Positions 8,420-15,933 of a stretch of 64,000 nucleotides of DNA are shown in pieces. Position 1 is the stretch's first letter. Every line of letters starts with the position of its first letter. Origin of the DNA: Microbispora siamensis (GTDB lineage: Bacteria > Actinomycetota > Actinomycetes > Streptosporangiales > Streptosporangiaceae); assembly GCF_016863095.1 (NCBI RefSeq), contig NZ_BOOF01000029.1, forward strand, positions 122,485 to 186,484, in the 5' to 3' direction. The notes beneath the pieces are model-generated. The model made no database searches and had not been told where the DNA came from. It saw only the letters and a program-made list of their open reading frames with translations. A program made the translations under genes and the position numbers.

Positions 8420-9444
8420 CCGCCGCCGTCGAGACCGTGGCCCCGCGGGCGGCGAGGCCGTCCGCCGGGCCGTGGCGGCAGGCGCTGCGCCGGCTGGCGC
8501 GCAACCGCTCCGCGATGATCGCGGCGGCCGGTCTGGTGCTCATCGTGCTGGCCTGCGCCCTCGCCCCCGTGTACGCCGGCTCGATCGCCCACACCGACCC
8601 CTTCACGTCCAACGCCTCCGGCACCGCCGTGGTGAACGGCGCGCGGGTGCCGGTCCTCGCCCAGAGCACCGAGGGCCTCGGCCTCGGCGTCACCCCGATC
8701 GGCCCGACCTGGAATCCGGGCAGTTTCTTCCTCGGGGCGGACAACCAGGGGCGCGACGTGATGGCCAGGCTCCTGTACGGCGGCCGCAACAGCCTGATGA
8801 TCGGGCTGTCCTCGGCCGCGCTGTGCTGCGTGCTCGCCACTCTGCTCGGTGTGCTCGCCGGTTACTTCGGCGGATGGATCGACGCGGTGCTCTCCCGCTT
8901 CTTCGACGTGATCTGGGCCTTCCCCGTGTACCTGCTGGCGATCTGCCTGTCGGTGGTGCTGCTCACCAGCGGACTCCACGTGGGGCCGATCCACATCGAC
9001 GCGGGCAGCCTCGCCCTCCCCGTCGTCATCATCGCGCTCATCTACGTGCCGTACGTCGCCCGGCCGTTGCGCGGCCAGGTGATCGCGCTGCGGAACAAGG
9101 AGTTCCTGCACGCGGCCGTCGGCCTGGGCGCGTCCGACCTGCGGATCATGCGGCGTGAGGTGCTGCCGAACGTGCTGCCCACGGTCGTGGTGTTCCTGCC
9201 GCTGATGACCGCGCTCAACATGCTGACGGAGTCGGCCCTGTCGTTCCTGTCGGTCGGCGTGCAGTCGCCCGACGCGAGCTGGGGGACGATCATCAACGAC
9301 GGCCTCGCCCTGCTCTACACCCGCCCGGCCATCACGATCGCGGCCGGCCTGTGCGTCGGGCTGACCGCCGTCGCACTCAACGTGCTCGGCGACGGCGTGC
9401 GCGACGCGCTCGACCCGAACGCCCGGCTGCGGGGAGGGGCCTGA
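8416..9444 (+). CDS. Peptide ABC transporter permease (DppC/OppC-like)
   Basis: Integral membrane permease of 342 residues. A basic cytoplasmic N-terminus precedes the first membrane segment (MIAAAGLVLIVLACALAPVY), as in DppC/OppC proteins, followed by a periplasmic-type loop and five more segments. The EAA loop that docks the ATPases is recognisable around AAVGLGASDLRIMRREVLPN. GTG 8416 overlaps the TGA of the binding-protein gene (GTGA), indicating coupled translation; a longer open frame reads through the previous gene but is a GC-rich artefact. The ATG of the next permease overlaps its TGA. Confidence 0.92.
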   Translation: MTAAVETVAPRAARPSAGPWRQALRRLARNRSAMIAAAGLVLIVLACALAPVYAGSIAHTDPFTSNASGTAVVNGARVPVLAQSTEGLGLGVTPIGPTWNPGSFFLGADNQGRDVMARLLYGGRNSLMIGLSSAALCCVLATLLGVLAGYFGGWIDAVLSRFFDVIWAFPVYLLAICLSVVLLTSGLHVGPIHIDAGSLALPVVIIALIYVPYVARPLRGQVIALRNKEFLHAAVGLGASDLRIMRREVLPNVLPTVVVFLPLMTALNMLTESALSFLSVGVQSPDASWGTIINDGLALLYTRPAITIAAGLCVGLTAVALNVLGDGVRDALDPNARLRGGA

Positions 9445-10412
9445 TGATCGGCTACATCCTGCGCAGGTTCGGCGCCGCGGTCCTCGTGCTGTTCGCGATC
9501 AGCGTGCTGGTCTTCCTCATCTTCTTCGCCACCCCGGGCGTTGACCCCGCCGCCCGCATCGCGGGCAAGAACGCCGACCCGGCCACGCTGGCCCAGGTGC
9601 GGGCGTCGTTCGGGTTCGACCGGCCGCTGCCCGTGCAGTACGTGCTGATGATGAAGCACCTGTTCGTCTCGCACGACCTGACCTCGTTCGTGAACCGGGG
9701 CACGCTGGTGATCCCGCAGATCATCGACGCCGTGCCGGTCACGCTCTCCCTCGTCGTGGGCGCGGCGGTGATCTGGATGGTCCTCGGGGTGGGCATGGGC
9801 ACCCTCGCCGGCGCCATGCGCGGCACCCTGGTCGACCCGCTGGTCATGCTGCTCGGTGTCTTCGGTGTCTCGCTGCCGGTCTACTGGCTGGGCGAGGTCG
9901 TCAACCTGATCACCCAGAAGCAGTTGCACGGCTCGGTGTTCTCGTGGGTGCCGCCGCTGGGATACGCGCCGCTCTCGCAGGGCGTCGGCCAGTGGGCGCT
10001 GCACCTGCTCTTCCCCTGGCTCACGCTGGCCCTGCTGTACGCCGGGATCTACGCCAGGCTGCTGCGCGGCGAGCTGATCAACGCGCTGAACGAGGACTAC
10101 GTCCGTACGGCCCGGGCCAAGGGCCTGTCGGAGCGGCGGATCCTCATCAGGCACGCGCTGCGCTGCTCGCTGATCCCGATCGTGTCGCTGTTCGGCCTGG
10201 ACTTCGGGGCGCTCGTCGGCGGTGCGGCGCTGCTGACCGAGGTGGTCTTCGGCCTTCCCGGGGTCGGCAAGCTCACCTACCAGGCGCTGCAGAACCTCGA
10301 CCTGCCCGTGATCATGGGCACGGTCCTGTACGCCGCCTTCTTCGTCGTGCTGGCCAACGCCGTGGTGGACGTCCTGTACGCCCGGCTCGACCCGAGGGTG
10401 CGCCGTGCCTGA
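9444..10412 (+). CDS. Peptide ABC transporter permease (DppB/OppB-like)
   Basis: Second permease subunit, 322 residues, beginning MIGYILRRFGAAVLVLFAISVLVFLIFF, the typical DppB/OppB first membrane helix with positive residues before it. The EAA-type coupling loop is DYVRTARAKGLSERRILIRHALRCSLIP. The protein ends RLDPRVRRA, as in the family. ATG 9444 shares an A with the preceding stop (TGATG), and the following ATPase gene starts seven bases before this stop. With the neighbouring permease it forms the transmembrane channel of the importer. The permease order C then B is the reverse of the classical dppBC order. Confidence 0.92.
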   Translation: MIGYILRRFGAAVLVLFAISVLVFLIFFATPGVDPAARIAGKNADPATLAQVRASFGFDRPLPVQYVLMMKHLFVSHDLTSFVNRGTLVIPQIIDAVPVTLSLVVGAAVIWMVLGVGMGTLAGAMRGTLVDPLVMLLGVFGVSLPVYWLGEVVNLITQKQLHGSVFSWVPPLGYAPLSQGVGQWALHLLFPWLTLALLYAGIYARLLRGELINALNEDYVRTARAKGLSERRILIRHALRCSLIPIVSLFGLDFGALVGGAALLTEVVFGLPGVGKLTYQALQNLDLPVIMGTVLYAAFFVVLANAVVDVLYARLDPRVRRA

Positions 10413-11361
10413 ACCACTGCTCGAGGTCAGTGACCTGAGGATCCGCTTCGGCGGCTTCACGGCCGTGGACGGGCTGTCGTTCTCGGTGCGGCCCGGCGAG
10501 GTGCTGGGCGTCGTGGGAGAGTCGGGCTCGGGCAAGAGCGTGTCGATGCTCGGCGTGCTCGGCCTGATCCGCACTCCGGGCGCCAAGATTTCCGGGAAGG
10601 TCGTCTTCCGCGGGCGTGACCTGCTCGCGCTGAAGAACGCCGAGATGCGGGCCATCCGGGGACGCGAGATCGCCATGATCTTCCAGGACCCGATGACCGC
10701 GCTCACCCCGGTCTACACGATCGGCTGGCAGATCGCCGAACAGGTCCGCGCGCACGAGAAGGTGTCCAAGCGGGCCGCCCGCGACCGTGCGATCAAGCTC
10801 CTGGACGAGGTCGGCATTCCCGCCCCGGAGCAGCGCGTGGACGCCTACCCGCACGAGTTCTCCGGCGGCATGCGCCAGCGGGCCGTCATCGCGATGGCGC
10901 TGTCCTGCAATCCCGCGCTGCTCATCGCCGACGAGCCGACCACCGCGCTAGACGTCACCACGCAGGCGCAGATCCTCGACCTCCTGCGCCGCCTGCGCGC
11001 CGACCACGGCTCGGCCGTCGTCATGATCACCCATGACATGGGCGTGGTGTCGGAGATCGCCGACGAGGTCCTCGTCATGTACGGCGGGCGGGCCGTCGAA
11101 CGCGGCAGCCGCACCGAGGTCTTCCACAGCCCCCGCCACCCGTACACGTGGGGGCTGCTCGACTCGGTGCCACGCGTGAGCGGCCCCCGGGTGCGCCGCC
11201 TGCCCACCATCCCCGGGACGCCGGGTGCGGCCGGGCAGGGGTGCCCGTTCGCCGACCGCTGCACCCACCGCTTAGCCGCGTGCGCCGAGGCGCCGCCGCT
11301 CAGTGGGACCGCCGGTCATCTGGACGCCTGCTGGCTGCCGGAAGAGGAGAAGACGCGTTGA
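10405..11361 (+). CDS. Peptide ABC transporter ATP-binding protein (DppD/OppD-like)
   Basis: ATPase of 318 residues. Walker A is GESGSGKS, the Q-loop is [11 protein letters not shown], the signature is [16 protein letters not shown], Walker B is [12 protein letters not shown] and the switch histidine is in ITHDM. A C-terminal oligopeptide-transporter extension carries four cysteines ([15 protein letters not shown] and a later C before W). This arrangement corresponds to the iron-sulfur-binding tail recalled for mycobacterial DppD. It overlaps both neighbours in the operon, which indicates tight coupling. Confidence 0.93.
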   Translation: MPEPLLEVSDLRIRFGGFTAVDGLSFSVRPGEVLGVVGESGSGKSVSMLGVLGLIRTPGAKISGKVVFRGRDLLALKNAEMRAIRGREIAMIFQDPMTALTPVYTIGWQIAEQVRAHEKVSKRAARDRAIKLLDEVGIPAPEQRVDAYPHEFSGGMRQRAVIAMALSCNPALLIADEPTTALDVTTQAQILDLLRRLRADHGSAVVMITHDMGVVSEIADEVLVMYGGRAVERGSRTEVFHSPRHPYTWGLLDSVPRVSGPRVRRLPTIPGTPGAAGQGCPFADRCTHRLAACAEAPPLSGTAGHLDACWLPEEEKTR

Positions 11362-12335
11362 GCACCCTGCTGAAGGCCACGGACGTGGTCAAGCACTTCC
11401 GCGCCGGCCGGGGCCGTGCCGTACAGGCCGTGAACGGAGTCTCGCTGGAGGTCCGGAGCGGCGAGACGCTCGGTGTGGTGGGCGAGTCGGGGTGCGGCAA
11501 GTCCACGCTCGGCCGCTGCCTGGTCAGGCTCACCGACCTCACGTCGGGCAAGGTGGAGTTCCAGGGCCGCGACATCACCACGCTGTCGCGCCGCGCGCTC
11601 CGCCCGCTGCGTCCCGCCATGCAACTGGTCTTCCAGGATCCGTACGCCTCGCTGAACCCGCGCCGCACGGCGGGCGACGCCGTCGCCGAGCCGCTGCGCA
11701 TCCACAGGTACGGCGACGCGGCGGCGATCAGGAAGCGGGTCGGCGAGCTGTTCGACCTGGTCGGTCTGACCAGGGCGCACCTCGACCGCTACCCCCACGA
11801 GTTCTCGGGAGGGCAGCGCCAGCGCATCGGCATCGCGCGGGCGATCGCGCTGAATCCGGCGCTGGTCGTGGCCGACGAGCCGGTCTCGGCGCTGGACGTC
11901 TCGGTGCAGGCCCAGGTGCTCAACCTCTTCTCCGACCTGCAGGAGGAGCTGGGCCTCACGTACGTCTTCATCGCCCACGACCTCGGCGTGGTGCGGCACG
12001 TGTCCGACCGGATCGCGGTGATGTACCTGGGCGAGGTCGTGGAGGTGGCCGAGGCGGAGGAGCTCTACGCCGCGCCCGCGCATCCCTACACCGACGCCCT
12101 GCTGTCGGCCGTACCGGAGATCGACGACGGCACGGGGGCGTCCCGCCGCGAGCGCGTCGTGCTCACCGGGGACGTCCCGAGTCCCATCGACCGGCCGGCC
12201 GGTTGTTCCTTCCACCCCAGATGCCCCGTGGCGCAGGCGCGGTGCCGCACCGAACGCCCGGCCCTGCGCCCGGTCGCGGGCCGTCAGGTGGCCTGTCACT
12301 TCCCGAACGTCCCCGGAACCGCCGCAGGGGCCTGA
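11358..12335 (+). CDS. Peptide ABC transporter ATP-binding protein (DppF/OppF-like)
   Basis: Second ATPase, 325 residues, with Walker [22 protein letters not shown] at the Q-loop, signature [17 protein letters not shown], Walker [13 protein letters not shown] and IAHDL. The C-terminal tail again carries a four-cysteine pattern ([15 protein letters not shown], then a distant C). TTG 11358 is chosen because it overlaps the preceding TGA (TTGA) and GAGGAG lies upstream; the longer open frame inside the previous gene is not supported. It ends the five-gene importer operon, one base before a convergent small gene. Confidence 0.92.
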   Translation: MSTLLKATDVVKHFRAGRGRAVQAVNGVSLEVRSGETLGVVGESGCGKSTLGRCLVRLTDLTSGKVEFQGRDITTLSRRALRPLRPAMQLVFQDPYASLNPRRTAGDAVAEPLRIHRYGDAAAIRKRVGELFDLVGLTRAHLDRYPHEFSGGQRQRIGIARAIALNPALVVADEPVSALDVSVQAQVLNLFSDLQEELGLTYVFIAHDLGVVRHVSDRIAVMYLGEVVEVAEAEELYAAPAHPYTDALLSAVPEIDDGTGASRRERVVLTGDVPSPIDRPAGCSFHPRCPVAQARCRTERPALRPVAGRQVACHFPNVPGTAAGA

Positions 12336-12336
12336 C

Positions 12337-12552
12337 TCACTTCACCAACTGATCGAGATCCACCTCGACCGGGAAGGGCACCTGCACCGCCAGATGCCCG
12401 TGGTGGATCCCGGTCGGCGTGTACGCGCCCGTGGCGGGGTCCCGTTCGGCGGTCCACCCCCAGGGAGGCGGCGCCGGCCAGTACTCGAGTGCGCTGCTCA
12501 CGTCGTGCACTTTAGTGTCATCCTCGTCACTCACGGTAGCCGTTCCACTCAA
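12337..12552 (-). CDS. Small hypothetical acidic protein
   Basis: A 71-residue reading frame starts TTG at 12552 (GTG at about 12534 is an alternative) and ends one base from the convergent transporter ATPase gene. The sequence has a Trp/Pro-rich centre (EYWPAPPPWGWTAERDPATG) and a C-terminus HLAVQVPFPVEVDLDQLVK reminiscent of the start of some Uma2-type nuclease-like proteins, but no family can be assigned. Codon use matches neighbouring genes, which supports it as a real small gene. Confidence 0.5.
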   Translation of the reverse strand: MSGTATVSDEDDTKVHDVSSALEYWPAPPPWGWTAERDPATGAYTPTGIHHGHLAVQVPFPVEVDLDQLVK

Positions 12553-12660
12553 TCTCGTGACCCTTACCCATTGTCCCCCGATTGGTATGCGAGGGCGAGG
12601 ATCAGCGGGAGGCGGGGAGGGGGGTGCCTTCCGGGGGCGGGAACCGCATGGATCGGGGAA

Positions 12661-12780
12661 TCAGCGCGAGGAGGAGGGGCGGCGCTCGCGGGTCTGCCGG
12701 GCCTGCCTCGCCAGGGTCTCCAGATAGGAGGTCTGCTCGGAACGGGTGGGCTTCGTGAAGAGCTTGTTGAAGATTCTCAT
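12661..12780 (-). CDS. 39-residue basic small protein divergent from the LysR gene
   Basis: A short frame from ATG (12780) to TGA (12661) encodes MRIFNKLFTKPTRSEQTSYL followed by an Arg-rich tail ending RRPSSSR. It is strongly basic, with an amphipathic N-terminus. It is divergent from the LysR regulator 73 bases away and shares its AT-rich control region. No ribosome-binding site is obvious. Its codons are typical of the genome, so it is probably a genuine small protein; its function is unknown. Confidence 0.5.
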   Translation of the reverse strand: MRIFNKLFTKPTRSEQTSYLETLARQARQTRERRPSSSR

Positions 12781-12798
12781 GGCTATATCGTCGCATCG

Positions 12799-12852
12799 CT
12801 AAACAGTTGAGCGCAAACAAGTTTTTCTAAGGAGAACGGTTTAGACTGTCTA
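12799..12852. promoter_or_regulatory. Divergent LysR control region with inverted repeats and leaderless -10
   Basis: CTAAAC (12799-12804) is complementary to GTTTAG (12839-12844), and a second perfect repeat, TAGAC-T-GTCTA, spans 12842-12852 directly before the LysR start. TAGACT at 12842-12847 also fits a -10 element six bases from the ATG, so autoregulation at a leaderless promoter is plausible. Confidence 0.45.
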
Positions 12853-12853
12853 C

Positions 12854-13762
12854 ATGTTGGATCTGAACCGGCTGAAGGCCCTGCACGCCGTGTCGGTCTA
12901 CGGCTCCGTGGGTGCGGCGGCCGAGGCGCTGATGGTGACCCCTTCGGCGATCTCCCAGCAGCTCGCCAAGCTCGAACGGGAGACCGGCGCCGTCCTGATC
13001 GAACGCAACGGGCGCGGGGTCAAGCTGACCGACGCCGCCGGGCTGCTCGCCGAGCACGCCGAGCGCATCCTCGCGCTCGTGGAGACGGCGGAGGCCGACT
13101 TCGAGGCGCTGCGCGGCGCGGTGGTCGGCAAGCTGACCATGGCCGCCTTCCCCACCGCGGCCCGGGGCATCGTGCCGCGCGCCCTGACCACGCTCAAGAG
13201 GCAGCATCCCGATCTCGACCTGCTCGTCTACGAGAGGGAGCCGGAGCGGCAGATCCGCGAACTGGCGCGCGGCGACCTCGACCTCGCCGTCCTGCAGGAC
13301 TGGCTCAACCGGCCGATGGCGCTGCCCGAGGGCCTGTCGCGCACGGCGCTGCTGGACGACGTGGCCGACGTCGTCGTGCCGGCCGACCATCCCCTGGTGA
13401 ACGCCGACCGGGTGCGGCTGAGCGATCTCGCCGGCGACAACTGGATCAGCTCGACCCCCGGCACGGTGTGTCACGACTTCCTGGTGTTCCTGCTGCGCTC
13501 CGAGGAACGGGAGCCGCGGATCGTCTGCATGGCCGACGAGTACCCCACCCAGCTCGCGCTGGTCGCCGAGGGCCACGGCTGCGCGCTCATCCCCCGGCTG
13601 GGCCGGGGACCGCTGCCCGAGGGCGTCGCCGTCCTGGCCGTCCAGCCGCCGCCGGTGCGGCGGATCTACGCGGTCTGGCGGACCGACGCCGCCCGGCGTC
13701 CCGCGATCCGCGCCGCCGCCGACGCGCTGCGCTCCGCGTGCTCCGAGCTGCCCGGCGGGTAG
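12854..13762 (+). CDS. LysR-family transcriptional regulator
   Basis: A 302-residue LysR-type regulator. The N-terminal winged helix reads LDLNRLKALHAVSVYGSVGAAAEAL, then MVTPSAISQQLAKLERETGAVLIERNGRGVKLTDAAG, followed by a linker helix and a substrate-binding domain from about residue 90. The effector is unknown. The divergent neighbour is a 39-residue protein and the downstream gene is a histidine phosphatase. Inverted repeats overlapping the start suggest autoregulation. ATG 12854 has no Shine-Dalgarno spacing that fits, but a -10 element lies six bases upstream. Confidence 0.93.
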   Translation: MLDLNRLKALHAVSVYGSVGAAAEALMVTPSAISQQLAKLERETGAVLIERNGRGVKLTDAAGLLAEHAERILALVETAEADFEALRGAVVGKLTMAAFPTAARGIVPRALTTLKRQHPDLDLLVYEREPERQIRELARGDLDLAVLQDWLNRPMALPEGLSRTALLDDVADVVVPADHPLVNADRVRLSDLAGDNWISSTPGTVCHDFLVFLLRSEEREPRIVCMADEYPTQLALVAEGHGCALIPRLGRGPLPEGVAVLAVQPPPVRRIYAVWRTDAARRPAIRAAADALRSACSELPGG

Positions 13763-13765
13763 GCT
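13760..13765 (+). promoter_or_regulatory. -10-like TAGGCT just before the histidine phosphatase gene
   Basis: TAGGCT ends nine bases before the ATG at 13775, which would give a leader of about two bases. The spacing is slightly longer than at the clearer leaderless starts in this window, so support is moderate. Confidence 0.35.
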
Positions 13766-13774
13766 GTCCAGGTC

Positions 13775-14515
13775 ATGACAGAGATGACCATCGTTCACCT
13801 GCTCCGGCACGGTGAGGTTCACAATCCCCGTGGGGTCCTGTACGGCAGGCTGCCGGGCTACCACCTGTCCGAGACCGGCCGCCGGATGGCCGAGGTGGTC
13901 GCCAAGGCCGTCGAGGGCAGGGACATCGTCGCGGTGTGGAGCTCGCCCATGGAGCGCGCCCAGGAGACCGCGGCGCCGGCCGCCCGGGTCCTTGGCCTGG
14001 AAGTGGCGACCGACGAGCGGCTGACCGAGGCGGGCAACGTCTTCGAGGGCCTGCGGATGACCGGCAGCGACAACGTCTTCCGCGACCCTCGCTCCTACCG
14101 CCACTTCAGGAACCCGTTCCGACCGTCGTGGGGCGAGCCGTACACCGAGGTCGTCGCACGTATGAAGGCGGTCGTGGACGACGCGCGGGCGGCGGCGCGC
14201 GGCCACGAGGCACTGCTGGTCAGCCACCAGCTGCCCATCTGGATCATCCGGCTGGCGGCCGAGGGCAGGCGGCTGTGGCACGACCCCCGCCGCCGTCAGT
14301 GTGCGCTCGCCAGCCTCACCAGCCTGACCTTCGAGGGTGATCGGCTCATCAGCGTCGGCTACAGCGAGCCCGCGGGCGCGCTGCTCAGGGCCGGCACGCC
14401 GCCGCAGGGCGAGGCCGCGCTGTTCGACAAGGCCGACGAGGCGCTCCCCGACGCTTTTCGGGCCGGCCCGGAGGACGAGGAGAGGCCCGGTTCGCGATCC
14501 GTCCCCGGCGTGTGA
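13775..14515 (+). CDS. Histidine phosphatase family (phosphoglycerate mutase-like) protein
   Basis: A 246-residue member of the histidine phosphatase superfamily. The catalytic RHG motif is LLRHGEVHNP near residue 10, and SSPMERAQETAAP and ALLVSHQLPIW supply the second arginine and second histidine regions. The order phosphatase, thioredoxin-like lipoprotein, ccdA, resB, ccsB is also found in mycobacteria, suggesting a conserved but unexplained link with cytochrome c maturation. It need not be a true phosphoglycerate mutase. The protein ends with a short acidic/basic tail beyond the conserved domain. Confidence 0.85.
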   Translation: MTEMTIVHLLRHGEVHNPRGVLYGRLPGYHLSETGRRMAEVVAKAVEGRDIVAVWSSPMERAQETAAPAARVLGLEVATDERLTEAGNVFEGLRMTGSDNVFRDPRSYRHFRNPFRPSWGEPYTEVVARMKAVVDDARAAARGHEALLVSHQLPIWIIRLAAEGRRLWHDPRRRQCALASLTSLTFEGDRLISVGYSEPAGALLRAGTPPQGEAALFDKADEALPDAFRAGPEDEERPGSRSVPGV

Positions 14516-14591
14516 CCCGGCGAACGGGGCACCCGCACCGGTCGGTAGGCTTACAGCTCTACCGGTTGTAGTACAAGGAGATCCTCCTCCC

Positions 14592-15209
14592 GTGTCCGCC
14601 AAGCGCCTGTCCGCCAACCGCGAGACCGCCGACCGCGCCACCGCCAAGCGCCTGACCGCGCTCGCCGCCGCGGCCGTGGCCGTGACGGCCCTCGCCGGCT
14701 GCGCGGGCGGCCAGGCGGCCCAGCCCCGCTCCGGTGACACGCGATTCGTCGCGGGGGACGGCCGCGTCGAGTTCTTCGCCGCCGCGCAGCGTCACAAGGC
14801 GCCCGTGATCGAGGGGAAGACCCTCGACGGCGGCACCGCCACGCTGACCGCGGGCAAGGTCCACGTGCTCAACTTCTGGGCCTCCTGGTGCGCGCCCTGC
14901 CGGGCGGAGGCGCCCACGCTCAAGGACATCGCGGCGACCACGAAGTCCAAGGGCGTGGAGTTCCTCGGCGTCAACTTCAAGGACCTCGAGGCGTCCGCGC
15001 AGGCGTACGACCGGGCCGTCAAGCCCGGCTACCCGAGCATCTACGACCAGAGCGGCAAGGTGCTGCTGCAGTTCCAGGGCACGGTGCCGCCCGCCGCCAT
15101 CCCCTCCACGCTGATCATCGACTCTCAGGGCCGCATCGCCGCCCGCGCGCTCGGCGCGGTCAAGTACGACGACCTGCTCTCGGCCGTCACCAAGGTGACC
15201 GATGAGTGA
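14592..15209 (+). CDS. TlpA/ResA-like thiol-disulfide lipoprotein
   Basis: A membrane-anchored extracytoplasmic thioredoxin-fold protein of 205 residues. An arginine-rich start is followed by a hydrophobic segment and lipobox ALAGC. The redox motif is WASWCAPCRAEAPTL, and a cis-proline region (AAIPSTLIID) is present, as expected for a protein that keeps apocytochrome c haem-binding cysteines reduced. GTG 14592 follows AAGGAG (14575-14580) with an 11-base spacer; a TAGGCT -10-like element lies at 14546. It overlaps ccdA by eight bases, consistent with receiving electrons from CcdA. Confidence 0.9.
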   Translation: MSAKRLSANRETADRATAKRLTALAAAAVAVTALAGCAGGQAAQPRSGDTRFVAGDGRVEFFAAAQRHKAPVIEGKTLDGGTATLTAGKVHVLNFWASWCAPCRAEAPTLKDIAATTKSKGVEFLGVNFKDLEASAQAYDRAVKPGYPSIYDQSGKVLLQFQGTVPPAAIPSTLIIDSQGRIAARALGAVKYDDLLSAVTKVTDE

Positions 15210-15933
15210 CCTCGGCAGCACCGTCGCGACCGGGTCGCTGCTGCTGGCCGCGCCGATCGCCGCGGCCGCCGGGCTCGTGTCGTTCGTCTCGCCGTGCGTG
15301 CTGCCGCTGGTCCCCGGCTACCTGTCGTACGTCACGGGCATGAGCGGCGACCCCAAGCGGGGCCGGATGGTGCTCGGCAGCGCGCTCTTCGTGCTCGGGT
15401 TCGCGGTCGTGTTCGTGCTGGGTGGCGCGCTGTTCGGCAGCCTCGGCGCGGCGCTGCACGGCAACGCCGACGTGATCACCAAGGTCCTCGGGGTGGTGAC
15501 GATCGTCCTCGGGCTGGCCTTCGTGGGAGTCGTCCCCGGCCTCCAGCGTGACCTGCGCATCCACCGGCTTCCCGCGGCCGGGATCGCGACGGCCCCGCTG
15601 CTCGGGATCGTCTTCGGCCTCGGCTGGACGCCGTGCATCGGTCCGACGCTGGCGGTGGTGATGACGCTCTCGGTGAACCAGGGCAGCGCGCTGCGCGGCG
15701 CCGCCCTCGCCTTCGCGTACGCGCTGGGCCTCGGCCTGCCGTTCGTGCTGGCGGGGCTGGCCTACCGCAAGGCGCTCCACGCGTTCAAGGCGGTGCGCCG
15801 CCACACCCCGCTGATCACCAAGGTCGGCGGCGCGATGCTCGTGGCCGTCGGCGTGCTGCTCGTGACCGGGCAGTGGTCGGAGATCATCGTCCACCTGCAG
15901 GTGTGGGTCGGCGGCTTCAGGCCGGTGATCTGA
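15202..15933 (+). CDS. ccdA: Cytochrome c biogenesis protein CcdA
   Basis: A 243-residue polytopic membrane protein that carries reducing equivalents from cytoplasmic thioredoxin to the outside. Six hydrophobic helices are apparent. The two reactive cysteines lie in the family positions VSFVSPCVLPLVPGYLSYVTG and GLGWTPCIGPTLA. ATG 15202 lies within the end of the TlpA-like gene and the TGA overlaps the resB start, so the three genes are translationally coupled. Together with resB and ccsB it forms the system II cytochrome c maturation pathway. Confidence 0.94.
   Translation: MSDLGSTVATGSLLLAAPIAAAAGLVSFVSPCVLPLVPGYLSYVTGMSGDPKRGRMVLGSALFVLGFAVVFVLGGALFGSLGAALHGNADVITKVLGVVTIVLGLAFVGVVPGLQRDLRIHRLPAAGIATAPLLGIVFGLGWTPCIGPTLAVVMTLSVNQGSALRGAALAFAYALGLGLPFVLAGLAYRKALHAFKAVRRHTPLITKVGGAMLVAVGVLLVTGQWSEIIVHLQVWVGGFRPVI

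Noticed and set aside
6949..9444. An 831-codon plus-strand frame reading through most of the peptide-binding-protein gene into the permease
   Set aside because: Its first 490 codons are Arg/Gly/Pro-rich out-of-phase translation of the binding-protein gene; only the part from GTG 8416 is a real permease.
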